Assembly (NCBI GenBank): GCA_035550215.1
Contig: DASZPM010000033.1
Span: 1-64,000 of the forward strand
DNA from: JABDFW01 sp035550215
GTDB lineage: Bacteria > Bacteroidota > Bacteroidia > Chitinophagales > Chitinophagaceae
Length of the DNA: 64,000 nt
Direction: 5' to 3'
Shown in pieces: positions 49,463-58,642 of the stretch. The translations under genes were made by a program, and so were the position numbers. The first letter of the stretch is position 1, and the number at the start of each line of letters is the position of its first letter. Below the pieces are notes generated by a model. The model was not told the DNA's origin and did no database searches. It saw nothing but the letters and a program-made list of their open reading frames with translations.

Positions 49463-51856
49463 ATGTCGCTAAAGTCAAAAACAAAGTGGGGCTTAACCCT
49501 CATCCTGCTTGTTTGGTTTTGGCTTGCGTTGCCCGCGCATCTTTTCAATACGCCAACCTCTTTCGTTATCACTGACAAAGACGGCAACCTTTTAAACGCC
49601 TCTATCGCGGCAGACGGGCAATGGCATTTTCCTTATAACCCGGAGGTGCCCGATAAATTTGTAAAGTGCATTACAACTTTTGAGGACAAGCGTTTTTTTT
49701 ATCATCCCGGCATTGACCCCGTGGCATTGGGCAGGGCAGTATTGCAAAACATACGCAACCGTGGCGTGGTAAGCGGCGGAAGCACTATAACCATGCAGGT
49801 GATAAGGCTGTACAAAAAAAACAGCCGTCGCAATATATGGAACAAATTTTCTGAAACCATATTGGCTTTCCGGGCGGAGTTTTCCTACACCAAAAAACAA
49901 ATAATGGCGCTATATGCGTCCAACGCCCCTTTTGGTGGAAACGTAGTAGGCCTTGACGCCGCTGCATGGCGTTATTTTGGCCGAAGCGCCGATAAACTTA
50001 GCTGGGGCGAAACTGCTGCGCTTGCCGTTCTGCCCAATGCGCCGTCACTGGTAAACCCCGGCAAAAACCGGCAGGAATTGTTAAGAAAAAGAAATGAATT
50101 GCTGGACAAACTGCTGGCCGATAAAGTGATTGACAGTACCACCTGCAGCCTCTCCAAACTGGAGCCATTGCCGGGGGCACCCAAACCGCTGCCCCAGTTT
50201 GCGCTGCACCTGTTTAACAGGTTTAAGAAAGATTACCCGGCGCTTAAAGATAAAAATGAAGGCTTACCCACCGGTATTCAAACCACCATAAACATAAACC
50301 TGCAACAGCAGGTAAATGATATTGTTTTTCAGCATCATGAGCAGCTAAAGGGCAACCAGATAAATAATGCGGCGGCAATGGTGCTGGATGTTGAAACAGG
50401 TAACGTGCTGGCATACGTGGGCAACGTGTACATACCCACAGATTCATCCATTGAAAGTGATGTGGATGTGCTGGCTGCACGGCGCAGCCCTGGCAGCACA
50501 TTAAAGCCATTACTGTATGCCTCGCTGCTTACCGAAGGCAGTTTACTGCCCGCCCAGCTTATACCTGACATACCAACGCAGCTTGGCAGCTACACGCCTG
50601 AAAATTTTGACCTGGGCTATGACGGCGCTGTACCCGCCAACAGGGCACTGGCGCGCAGCCTTAACATACCGGCGGTACGTATGCTTATGCAGTTTAAGTT
50701 TCAAAAATTTTACGATGTTTTAAAACAAACCGGCATAACTACACTAAACCGCCCGGCAGATAATTATGGTATGAGCCTGGTGCTGGGTGGCTGTGAAATA
50801 TGCCCTTATGAACTGGCAGGTGTTTATGCCAGCATGGCGCGCATGTATAATCACCAGTTAAAAAACAGGGGCAGATGGAATGAAAAAGATTGGTTTATGC
50901 CCAACTATATAAAACACACTGGTGAAGACAGCCTGCCCCAAGAGTCTTCCATGCCAGCAGCGCAGTTGTTTGATTACCCGGCGCTCTACCAAACCTTTAC
51001 CGCAATGAACGAAGTGATGCGGCCCGGCGAAGAAGGCTTATGGAGTTCTTTTTCATCAGCACAACGCATTGCCTGGAAAACAGGTACCAGCTTTGGTTTC
51101 AGGGATGGATGGGCAGTTGGTTTTACACCAAAATACTGTGTAATTGCGTGGGTGGGTAACACAACCGGCGAAGGCAGGCCTGATTTAACAGGCATCAATA
51201 CAGCGGCGCCCATTATGTTTGATATTTTCCGGCTGCTGCCTGCTTCGGCCTGGTTTCCGCCACCCGCCTCCGGTTACATGTATATGCCTGTATGCCACCA
51301 GTCGGGTTACAAATCGGGGCCTGACTGTACGGATATTGATACCATTCTTGTATCAAAGCATGCAATTAATGCGCCCGTTTGCCCGTATCACCGCATTATC
51401 CATCTTGATAAAACAGGCACCTACCGCGTTACAGAAAATTGTGTACAGCCGTCTGACATGCTGCACCGTTCATGGTTCGTATTGCCTCCAACCATGGAAT
51501 ATTACTATAAACAGAGGCATTCAGACTATCATACTTTGCCACCCTTCATGCCTGGCTGCACTATTGAAACCATAAAACCGCTTGATATAATTTACCCGGA
51601 AGAAGGTGCGAGAATCTATGTGCCGCTGGAAATATCCGGAGAACGCGGCAAAACTATTTTTACTGCTACTGACAGGAATAAGGACGCGAAGCTTTTCTGG
51701 CATATTGATGATACTTATATAGGCACTACTACGCACTTTCATCAAATAGCTGTAAATCCCTCACCAGGCAAACATGTATTAACAGTGGTAGATGAAGACG
51801 GAGAAAGCGTTACACGAAATTTTGAGATGCTGGAAAAAGAAAAAGACCATCAATAA
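49463..51856 (+). CDS. pbpC: penicillin-binding protein 1C
   Basis: A 797-residue bifunctional peptidoglycan synthase. An N-terminal membrane anchor (about 9-26) is followed by the glycosyltransferase domain with catalytic Glu74 in EDKRFFYHPG and GGSTITMQ at 105-112. The transpeptidase domain has Ser345-x-x-Lys348 (SPGSTLK), SLN in ARSLNIPAV, and KTG at 539-541. A C-terminal BiPBP_C-type domain (about 710-790) is typical of PBP1C. All catalytic motifs are intact. In Escherichia coli the homologue pairs with an alpha-2-macroglobulin; here that gene lies 10 kb upstream. Confidence 0.93.
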   Translation: MSLKSKTKWGLTLILLVWFWLALPAHLFNTPTSFVITDKDGNLLNASIAADGQWHFPYNPEVPDKFVKCITTFEDKRFFYHPGIDPVALGRAVLQNIRNRGVVSGGSTITMQVIRLYKKNSRRNIWNKFSETILAFRAEFSYTKKQIMALYASNAPFGGNVVGLDAAAWRYFGRSADKLSWGETAALAVLPNAPSLVNPGKNRQELLRKRNELLDKLLADKVIDSTTCSLSKLEPLPGAPKPLPQFALHLFNRFKKDYPALKDKNEGLPTGIQTTININLQQQVNDIVFQHHEQLKGNQINNAAAMVLDVETGNVLAYVGNVYIPTDSSIESDVDVLAARRSPGSTLKPLLYASLLTEGSLLPAQLIPDIPTQLGSYTPENFDLGYDGAVPANRALARSLNIPAVRMLMQFKFQKFYDVLKQTGITTLNRPADNYGMSLVLGGCEICPYELAGVYASMARMYNHQLKNRGRWNEKDWFMPNYIKHTGEDSLPQESSMPAAQLFDYPALYQTFTAMNEVMRPGEEGLWSSFSSAQRIAWKTGTSFGFRDGWAVGFTPKYCVIAWVGNTTGEGRPDLTGINTAAPIMFDIFRLLPASAWFPPPASGYMYMPVCHQSGYKSGPDCTDIDTILVSKHAINAPVCPYHRIIHLDKTGTYRVTENCVQPSDMLHRSWFVLPPTMEYYYKQRHSDYHTLPPFMPGCTIETIKPLDIIYPEEGARIYVPLEISGERGKTIFTATDRNKDAKLFWHIDDTYIGTTTHFHQIAVNPSPGKHVLTVVDEDGESVTRNFEMLEKEKDHQ

Positions 51857-51929
51857 TATTTAACTATTTCTGCTTTATTTTATACATCTTTATGCCGGTA
51901 AAATATTATGCATTTAAAGTGATAGAAGC

Positions 51930-52949
51930 ATGCCTGGTTTTGAATTAACATTTGCCATAATTGGTTGCGGAAGAATAGCGGAAAGGCATGCAGAACATAT
52001 ACAAAACGTGGGCAAACTGCAGGCGGTGTGCGATATTATACCCGCAAAGGCAGAAGCCCTTGGCAAAAAATACAACACAAAAATATATTACAACGCAGAA
52101 GATTTACTGGCTTATGAAAAAGGGCTGAAAGTTGTATCAGTTTGCACACCCAACGGCCTGCATGCCGCACACACCATAAGCGCCTTAAATGCAGGGGCTG
52201 ACGTGCTGTGTGAAAAGCCTATGGCCATAAGCAGTTATGATTGCGGCGAGATGATAAAAGCAGCCGAGAGAAATAACCGGAGGCTGTTTATTGTAAAACA
52301 AAACAGGTTTAACCCGCCGGTGGCGGCTTTGAAACAGGCGATTGAGCAGGGTATATTAGGCCGCATTTATAACGTACATGTTAACTGTTTCTGGAACAGG
52401 AATGATGGATATTACCACAATACATGGAAGGGCACTAAAGCACTGGATGGCGGCATTTTGTTTACACAGTTCAGCCACTTTATTGATTTGCTGTACTGGA
52501 TGGTTGGCGATGTAAAAAAAGCTTATACATTAACGCGAAATTTTGCACATATAAACAGTATTGAATTTGAAGATACAGGGGCTGCCATACTTGAATTTTA
52601 TAATGGTGCGATTGGAAACATTAATTTTACTATAAACAGTTTTCAAAAAAACATGGAGGGCTCGGTGACCATTTTTACCGAACATGGTACGGTTAAAATC
52701 GGCGGTCAGTATTTAAACGAACTGGAATACCAGAACATAAAAGATTTTGTGATAAAAGACCTGCCAAAAGGCAACACAGCTAATGATTATGGCACCTACA
52801 CCGGCAGCATGAGCAACCACGGCAAGGTATACGAAAACCTTGCTGACGTATTGCAAAACGGGGCGGCAATAAGTACCAGCGCATTTGAAGGATTGAAAAC
52901 GGTGGAGATAATTGAAAAAATTTATGCCTCTGCAGAAAACACTAAATAA
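51930..52949 (+). CDS. Gfo/Idh/MocA-family sugar oxidoreductase, WlbA-like
   Basis: A 339-residue NAD(P)-dependent dehydrogenase. The Rossmann fold opens AIIGCGRIAERHA, and the family motif CEKPMA carries the conserved Lys. The substrate domain has WNRNDGYYHNTWKGT and DGGILFTQFSHFIDLLYW, which resemble WlbA/WbpB enzymes that oxidise UDP-GlcNAcA at C3. The next gene, 5 bases downstream, is a matching N-acetyltransferase, supporting a role in making a diacetamido uronic acid for surface glycans. The aminotransferase of that pathway is not here. Confidence 0.82.
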   Translation: MPGFELTFAIIGCGRIAERHAEHIQNVGKLQAVCDIIPAKAEALGKKYNTKIYYNAEDLLAYEKGLKVVSVCTPNGLHAAHTISALNAGADVLCEKPMAISSYDCGEMIKAAERNNRRLFIVKQNRFNPPVAALKQAIEQGILGRIYNVHVNCFWNRNDGYYHNTWKGTKALDGGILFTQFSHFIDLLYWMVGDVKKAYTLTRNFAHINSIEFEDTGAAILEFYNGAIGNINFTINSFQKNMEGSVTIFTEHGTVKIGGQYLNELEYQNIKDFVIKDLPKGNTANDYGTYTGSMSNHGKVYENLADVLQNGAAISTSAFEGLKTVEIIEKIYASAENTK

Positions 52950-52954
52950 GCCTG

Positions 52955-53425
52955 ATGGAAAATTATACAAAAATGTCTGCAGGTGTTGCTGATGATGTTG
53001 TAATGGGAGAGAATGTTACTATTGTTCACCCCTGCAACATATATGGTTGTACTATTGGCAATAGTTGTTTTATAGGGCCATTTACCGAGGTTCAAAAAAA
53101 CGTGGTAATAGGTAATAATTGCAGGGTACAGTCACATTCATTTATATGCGAGCTGGTAACCATTGGCAATAATTGTTTTATAGGGCATGGCGTAATGTTT
53201 ACAAATGATTTGTTTGCCAACGGGGGGCCGGCAATAGGTGATAAAAGCAAGTGGAAACAAACAAACATTGGCAACAATGTGTCTATTGGCAGTAATGCCA
53301 CCATATTGCCTGTTACTATTTGCGACAACGTGGTAATAGGCGCCGGCAGCGTTGTTACTAAAAATATTGCTGTGCCGGGCGTGTATGCAGGCAACCCTGC
53401 AAAACTTCTCAAAACAAGAAGCTGA
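52955..53425 (+). CDS. hexapeptide-repeat N-acetyltransferase, WlbB/WbpD-like
   Basis: A 156-residue left-handed beta-helix acyltransferase made of hexapeptide repeats such as IGNSCF, IGNNCR, IGNNVS and VVIGAGS. The loop GVMFTNDLF and the ending VPGVYAGNPAKLL match WlbB/WbpD, which N-acetylate the 3-amino group of UDP-2-acetamido-3-amino-2,3-dideoxy-glucuronate using acetyl-CoA. It is translated immediately after the WlbA-like gene and is probably coupled to it. Confidence 0.85.
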   Translation: MENYTKMSAGVADDVVMGENVTIVHPCNIYGCTIGNSCFIGPFTEVQKNVVIGNNCRVQSHSFICELVTIGNNCFIGHGVMFTNDLFANGGPAIGDKSKWKQTNIGNNVSIGSNATILPVTICDNVVIGAGSVVTKNIAVPGVYAGNPAKLLKTRS

Positions 53426-53440
53426 TGAAGAGCGGCAGTC

Positions 53441-53944
53441 TTACACTTCAATCAATGCCATCATCTTCTCTACCATTTTATAGGTAGCAGGGCAATACTC
53501 AACATTCTGCTGGTGTACATGTATATAATCTACCGCTTTTTGCTTGGTAAGGTGGGGGAAGCCTGCGCAGCTACCCGGGCGAACAACATAGATGGAACAC
53601 TTATTGTCTTTCAAATTTAAAAACTGGCAGGGCTGTTTGTTATTCACCCAGTCTTTGTCTTTCTTTTCAAAATGCAGCCATTTATTTTTAAATTCAGCAG
53701 GTGTCATTTCAAGGTGTGCTGATATGCGTTTAATATCCTTCTCCGTAAAAGTAGGCGTCATTGTTTTGCAGCAGTTGGCACAGCTAAGGCAGTCAGTCTC
53801 CGCCCATACTTCTTTATCAATCTCTGCCATCATTTTGTGAAGGCCGCGTGGCGGATTTTTTTCCACTTTTCCTAAAAAACGCCGGAAGGCTCTTTTATGA
53901 TGCCTTGCTTTTTGTTTAAACGACCGAAGGTTTACTTTTTCCAT
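53441..53944 (-). CDS. YkgJ-family cysteine cluster protein
   Basis: A 167-residue cytoplasmic protein. The CxxCxxCC motif at about residues 52-58 (CLSCANCC) and later cysteines in QPCQFLN, NKCSIY, GSCAGFP and EYCPA match the Fe/Zn-binding YkgJ family. The N-terminus is strongly basic, suggesting nucleic-acid contact. Its biochemical role is not established. It is convergent with the acetyltransferase gene. Confidence 0.85.
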   Translation of the reverse strand: MEKVNLRSFKQKARHHKRAFRRFLGKVEKNPPRGLHKMMAEIDKEVWAETDCLSCANCCKTMTPTFTEKDIKRISAHLEMTPAEFKNKWLHFEKKDKDWVNNKQPCQFLNLKDNKCSIYVVRPGSCAGFPHLTKQKAVDYIHVHQQNVEYCPATYKMVEKMMALIEV

Positions 53945-54067
53945 ATATGCTCAGCCTGCACAACGGCAGCGGTAATATCATTAAAAATTAATATCGCAAT
54001 AAACGAAAATAAGGGATAAAATTGCATTTCAAAGAGCCGGGTATAAAAAATTGGATGCCGGTGAAGA

Positions 54068-54982
54068 ATGCTTATGTGGGATGCATATAAAAAAGGGTTT
54101 AAGGGCTATTTGCAGCTTGAACGTTCACTTAGCGATAACTCAGTTGAAGCGTACCTCCGCGATATTGACAAACTTACTGACTACCTGCAGGTTAAAGGCA
54201 ATTTAAAAGCGCCCGCAGATGTCGCGTTAAAAGACCTTCAGCAATTTGTTATATGGATTGGTGAACTGGGGATGACTGCAACAAGCCAGGCACGCATTAT
54301 TTCAGGCATAAGGGGCTTTTATAAATATTGCCTTATAGAGGGCATTACAGCCAGCGACCCCTCTACCCTGCTGGATGCGCCTAAACTTAAAAGGGCGTTG
54401 CCGGATTTTTTAAGTTTTGAAGAGATTGAAAGTATTATTGCGCAGGTTGACGTTAGCAAGGCTGACGGCGGACGTAATAAGGCTATACTGGAAACAATGT
54501 ATAGCTGCGGGCTGCGGGTGAGTGAAGTAGTAAACCTTAAGGTAAGCTGCCTTTATCTTGATGTGGGTTTTATACGCGTAATTGGCAAGGGAGATAAGGA
54601 AAGGCTGGTGCCCATTGGCCGCGACGCTGTTAAGTATATCACCATTTATAAGGACAACATCCGTGTGCACTGCACTATTCAAAAAGGGTGCGACGATATT
54701 CTTTTCCTAAACAAATTTGGCAAAGGGCTTAGCCGCGTAATGATATTCTACATAATAAAAGACCTTGCGCAAAAGGCGGGCATTACCAAGAATATTTCAC
54801 CGCATACCTTCAGGCATTCATTTGCCACACACTTAGTAGAAGGTGGTGCAGACCTGCGTGCAGTACAGGAGATGCTGGGCCATGAGAGCATTACCACCAC
54901 CGAGATATACACCCATCTTGACAGGGACTACCTGCGCTCCACGCTTACGCAATTTCACCCGTCATTCAGGAATGGCCATTAG
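54068..54982 (+). CDS. xerD: site-specific tyrosine recombinase XerD
   Basis: A 304-residue tyrosine recombinase resolving chromosome dimers at dif with XerC. The N-terminal SAM-like domain spans about 1-95. Catalytic residues are in place: Arg150 (CGLRVSEV), Lys174 (GKGDKER), His246 and Arg249 (HTFRH), His272 (LGHESI) and Tyr281. ATG at 54074 is an equally possible start. Length and closeness to housekeeping XerD argue against a mobile-element integrase. A large inverted repeat follows the gene directly. Confidence 0.9.
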   Translation: MLMWDAYKKGFKGYLQLERSLSDNSVEAYLRDIDKLTDYLQVKGNLKAPADVALKDLQQFVIWIGELGMTATSQARIISGIRGFYKYCLIEGITASDPSTLLDAPKLKRALPDFLSFEEIESIIAQVDVSKADGGRNKAILETMYSCGLRVSEVVNLKVSCLYLDVGFIRVIGKGDKERLVPIGRDAVKYITIYKDNIRVHCTIQKGCDDILFLNKFGKGLSRVMIFYIIKDLAQKAGITKNISPHTFRHSFATHLVEGGADLRAVQEMLGHESITTTEIYTHLDRDYLRSTLTQFHPSFRNGH

Positions 54983-54999
54983 CTATAGTTAAATATTTT

Positions 55000-55156
55000 A
55001 AAGCCTGTTGTGCAAACCGGGAGCATAAAAAGGGATTCCATAAAACAACGCAACCTGCTGTTATTAATACAATCCTTGTCGCAACAAAATATTCACCAGC
55101 AGGCTGTATAGTACAGGTTAAGGGCTAAAATTACTCCCGGCCGCACAACAGGCTTT
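55000..55156. repeat. long inverted-repeat element after xerD
   Basis: A 14-base perfect terminal inverted repeat, AAAGCCTGTTGTGC (55000-55013) and its complement (55143-55156), is extended inward by a second pair, CCGGGAG (55017-55023) with CTCCCGG (55134-55140), and a third, CCTGCTG (55054-55060) with CAGCAGG (55097-55103). The whole 157 bases could fold as one long interrupted hairpin. No coding frame is inside. It may be a MITE-like element or a structured RNA. Confidence 0.6.
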
Positions 55157-55191
55157 TAAAGAACTTCATTAGGTGTAATTACACACATTGT

Positions 55192-57134
55192 TTATTCATT
55201 TGCAGGAATAATTTTCCCGCCATTTATTTTTACCCGGTTATCTAACAATGACGCTGTTCTAACCAATTGCACAAATTCTTTACGATAACCCTCAGCGTCG
55301 CCACCCAATGCATGTTCAGCCAATGTGTGCACAAAAGTATAATCGGCATCGCCCTTATACTTGCTGTTGCGCAGCAATAACCCAAACTCTGCTACTGCAG
55401 CCGCAAAACGAAAATTATCAGAGGTTGCAGCTATGTCTTGTTGCGCATCTAAAACAGGATGCTCTATAAGGCTGCTGGTGTTACCATCCGGTTGTTTGTA
55501 ACGCAGCTAACATTCATCAGCTCACCTTCATAGTTTTTGTTTATTTTAACCCTGCTTGTTTTTTGGTAACGCAGCGCATCAACGCTATCAAGCAATGGGT
55601 CGTTAACACCTGCCGGTATAATTTCATACAAAGCGGTAACAGTATGCCCGCTGCCCAAATCGCCTGCATCTTTCCTGTCATTGTTAAAATCTTCTTTGGC
55701 AAGCATCCTGTTTTCATAACCTATAAGGCGGTAGGCCCGTACTTTTTGCGGGTTAAATTCAACCTGCAGCTTTACATCCTTGGCAATGGTAAACAGCGTT
55801 CCGCCAAATTCATTTATCAAGACTTTTTTGGCTTCGTTTATACCGTCGATATAAGCATGGTTACCGTTGCCTTTGTCGGCCAGCTTCTGCATTTTACCAT
55901 CCTGGTAATTGCCTGTGCCATATCCGAGCACAGTAAGATAGACGCCGCCTTCGCGCTTTTTTTCTATTAAGTTTTCCAGGCCATCATCACTGCTTATACC
56001 AACATTAAAATCACCGTCAGTACAAAGAATAACACGGTTATTACCGCCTTTTACAAAATTCTCGCCGGCAATTTTATACGCCAGTTCAATACCGGCGCCG
56101 CCGGCAGTGCTGCCACCCGCCTCAAGATTGTTAATAGCCTCTTTTATTTTTCTTTTGTACTCCCCGCTGGTAGCAGGCAATACCAACCCGGCATTGCCTG
56201 CATACACTACAAGCGCCACTTTATCCTGCTCACGCAGTTGGTCAACCAACAGGTTTAGGGATTCTTTTACAAGCGGTAATTTATCAGGTTCATCCATACT
56301 GCCGCTAACATCAACCAGGAATACAAGATTGGATGCGGGCAGGCTTTCATAGGTTATCTGCCTGCCCTGCAATCCAATAAGTGCAAGCCTGTGGCTGCTG
56401 TTCCACGGACAAGCTGCTATTTCAGTATTCACGCTAAAGGGGTCATTGCCTTGTAGGTGCGGGTATTGATAAGAAAAATAATTTATCATTTCTTCAATGC
56501 GCACAGCGCCGGGCGGCGGCATTGTTCCATCTTTTAAAAAGCGGCGAACATTGCTGTATGATGCCGCATCAACATCAATGGAAAAAGTAGAAAGCGGGTT
56601 ATTCTTAACTTCCAGGTATGGGTTCTCCACTATTTGATCACAACCCTCTGTATTAAAGTTGGGATTGGAGCGGGCCGATTTAAGATTATCATGATTTCCA
56701 TCTGCATCCTGCATCCATTGAGAGTTTGAGGATATGGCAGATTTGGAAAAATATCCCTTGGCCATACCTGAGCTATAACCCATAAACATTGGCCGCCGTT
56801 GGATACCCATACTTGTAACGACAACAGAGCTTAATTCAGTTGTTTTTAACTTAAGCACCGCATTAACTGTGTTGCTGCTGCCAACAATTATTTCAAGGGG
56901 ATCGGTATTTGCCGCATTGAATACAAGCACCGTACTATCCTGCGTTATCCTGATTGTGTAATTTCCGTTCGCGTCAGCAGCTACCCCCATTTTTGTTCCC
57001 TTAATTGTAACAGTAGCAAAACCCAGGGGATCTCCGTTTACGTCAGTTACCTTTCCGGTAATTACCCTCGAAGTATTAATAAATGAAAGTGAAATCAGGG
57101 CGCATAAAAAAATGGCTGATAACAGGTATTTCAT
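55192..57134 (-). pseudogene. VWA/YfbK-type protein gene with a -1 frameshift
   Basis: ATG at 57134 opens a 556-residue frame ending at 55464. It has a signal peptide, a carboxypeptidase-regulatory-like domain (about 25-100), a VVVTSMG plug-like motif, the von Willebrand N-terminal region and a VWA domain with the MIDAS DVSGSM near residue 272. The family's C-terminal DUF3520 region is missing from this frame but continues in the next one: after NVS, the shifted reading gives RYKQPDGNTSSLIEHPV and on to LLLRNSKYKGDADYTF, stopping at 55192. Loss of one base at 55505/55506 restores the full protein. It is either a recent pseudogene or a sequence error. Confidence 0.85.
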
Positions 57135-57237
57135 ACATCACGGTTTTAGCATTGTAAGAAAGGGTGTTTATAATACAGATGCACAACTGATTTTTTTTAC
57201 ACATAAAAAATGAAAATTATTTTTTTATATCCTGCTG

Positions 57238-58605
57238 TTACATCACCACTATCTTATCTGTGTATTGCTTTTTTGTTTTTTCATCTATCAACCGTATATA
57301 GTATGTGCCGGCAGCCACATCGGCAGGTATATTAATAGTTGCCTGCCTGCTTTTATCCATCACATTCATTGGGCTTATACTGATAAGATTACACATGTTA
57401 TCAAACAACTGGATAGAATATGTTCCTTCATTTTTCATTGCGATATGTATATTGTTGCCACGCTGCACCGGATTGGGAGATACAGTAAATTTTTCTGTGA
57501 CAAAAAATTTTTTGATTACCGAGGCGGTAATTTCTTGTTTTACCGGTTTTTTGCAAACTATTGTATAGCCGGTCAAAACAATTTCATCAAGCGAAGGTGC
57601 CATCTCAGCTAATTTAATTGTGCCAAGATTAATCTTGCCCGTGGGGTCGGGCACAGGCAAGGGCACCTCAAGGTTTGCGAATCCAACTGAGGTTATGTTT
57701 AAGGTATGGATTGGTTTTTTAGCGTTAATTGCCAGTCTAAAATTTCCATTTACATCACTTGCGATAATGTTATGACTATTTTTATTTTGTATCGTTGCGA
57801 AAGCAACCGGCTGGCCATTCTTCGCGTTAATAACAGTGCCTTCTATAGTACAATGAAATACCTTGTTTATAATTCCGGTGTCTTTTATATTAACCAATAC
57901 TTCAGCATCGGAAAAACCTACACAGTTAATGGTTAACACCTCCGATTTGCCGTATGTTTCACCTTTAATGGTAAAATGTCCGCCGGCATCGGTTACAACA
58001 GCTGTTTTGCTACCTTTAATACTGACAGTTGCGAAAGAAAGGGGCTCTTTGTTGCCAGCTTCAATTACTTTGCCCGACACAACAAAATGAGGGTCTCCAA
58101 CAGGCCTTTTTAAGGTCAATGCAACGTTATACTTTGGCTGCTGAATTTCTGCCGCCGTGGGTAATACCGGCGAGTCGTCGTCCTCTACATGCCAGTAATC
58201 AGTTGCGCCACCACCACCGTTGCGCATCACTACCACATCGCCCAGGCCCATCATCGCCTCTTCAAGCTTAATAACATTCTCTGCAGTATCTTTAATATTC
58301 TTCTTTTGGGCATCCGCTTTCTTAAAAAACATCAGCAACGGCATCATTGCCGCTATCCACCATGCTTTTCTTTTTTCTTCTTTTAAAGGTTGCAACGGCC
58401 TTTGCAGTTGGTCTTTCGCAAAACGCCCGCAGGTATTACCGGTGGTTTTGCTGAAGTAGTGCAATATTTCACTGTCGGTCATGGCAGCAAAATCAACAAC
58501 GGTCTTCGCGCAGCTTTGGCAAAAGCGGCCTTTTGCACCGGGTGTCATATTCTCCCAATTTTCATGGCAGGGGTTAGCAATATGGATGGACAGGTTATTT
58601 TTCAT
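57238..58605 (-). CDS. membrane/secreted protein: N-terminal Cys domain, carboxypeptidase-regulatory repeats, T9SS-type C-terminus
   Basis: A 455-residue protein without an ordinary N-terminal signal. Residues 1-80 form a conserved domain with Cys13, Cys29, Cys32 and Cys59 (PCHENW, RFCQSC, NTCGRF). A basic-flanked hydrophobic stretch (81-94) then ends in ADAQ at 97-100, like an internal signal peptide with a cleavage site. Two carboxypeptidase-regulatory-like beta-sandwich modules follow (about 168-250 and 253-335), then LDEIVLTGY, and a C-terminal type A sorting domain (SPNPVQRG ... AAGTYYIRL). The N-domain would stay in the cytoplasm and the rest be exported. Paralogue of the next gene; function unknown. 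Confidence 0.78.
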   Translation of the reverse strand: MKNNLSIHIANPCHENWENMTPGAKGRFCQSCAKTVVDFAAMTDSEILHYFSKTTGNTCGRFAKDQLQRPLQPLKEEKRKAWWIAAMMPLLMFFKKADAQKKNIKDTAENVIKLEEAMMGLGDVVVMRNGGGGATDYWHVEDDDSPVLPTAAEIQQPKYNVALTLKRPVGDPHFVVSGKVIEAGNKEPLSFATVSIKGSKTAVVTDAGGHFTIKGETYGKSEVLTINCVGFSDAEVLVNIKDTGIINKVFHCTIEGTVINAKNGQPVAFATIQNKNSHNIIASDVNGNFRLAINAKKPIHTLNITSVGFANLEVPLPVPDPTGKINLGTIKLAEMAPSLDEIVLTGYTIVCKKPVKQEITASVIKKFFVTEKFTVSPNPVQRGNNIHIAMKNEGTYSIQLFDNMCNLISISPMNVMDKSRQATINIPADVAAGTYYIRLIDEKTKKQYTDKIVVM

Positions 58606-58642
58606 AAGCTTAGTTTAGGGCATGATGCAGTAACAATAAATT

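Noticed and set aside
54068..54982. Tyrosine recombinase considered as a phage or integrative-element integrase
   Set aside because: Length and motif spacing fit housekeeping XerD, and there are no attachment-site repeats, tRNA or mobile-element genes around it.
55000..55156. Inverted repeat after xerD considered as an integron attC site
   Set aside because: The arms do not contain the RYYYAAC/GTTRRRY core boxes, there is no cassette array, and the XerD lacks integron-integrase features.
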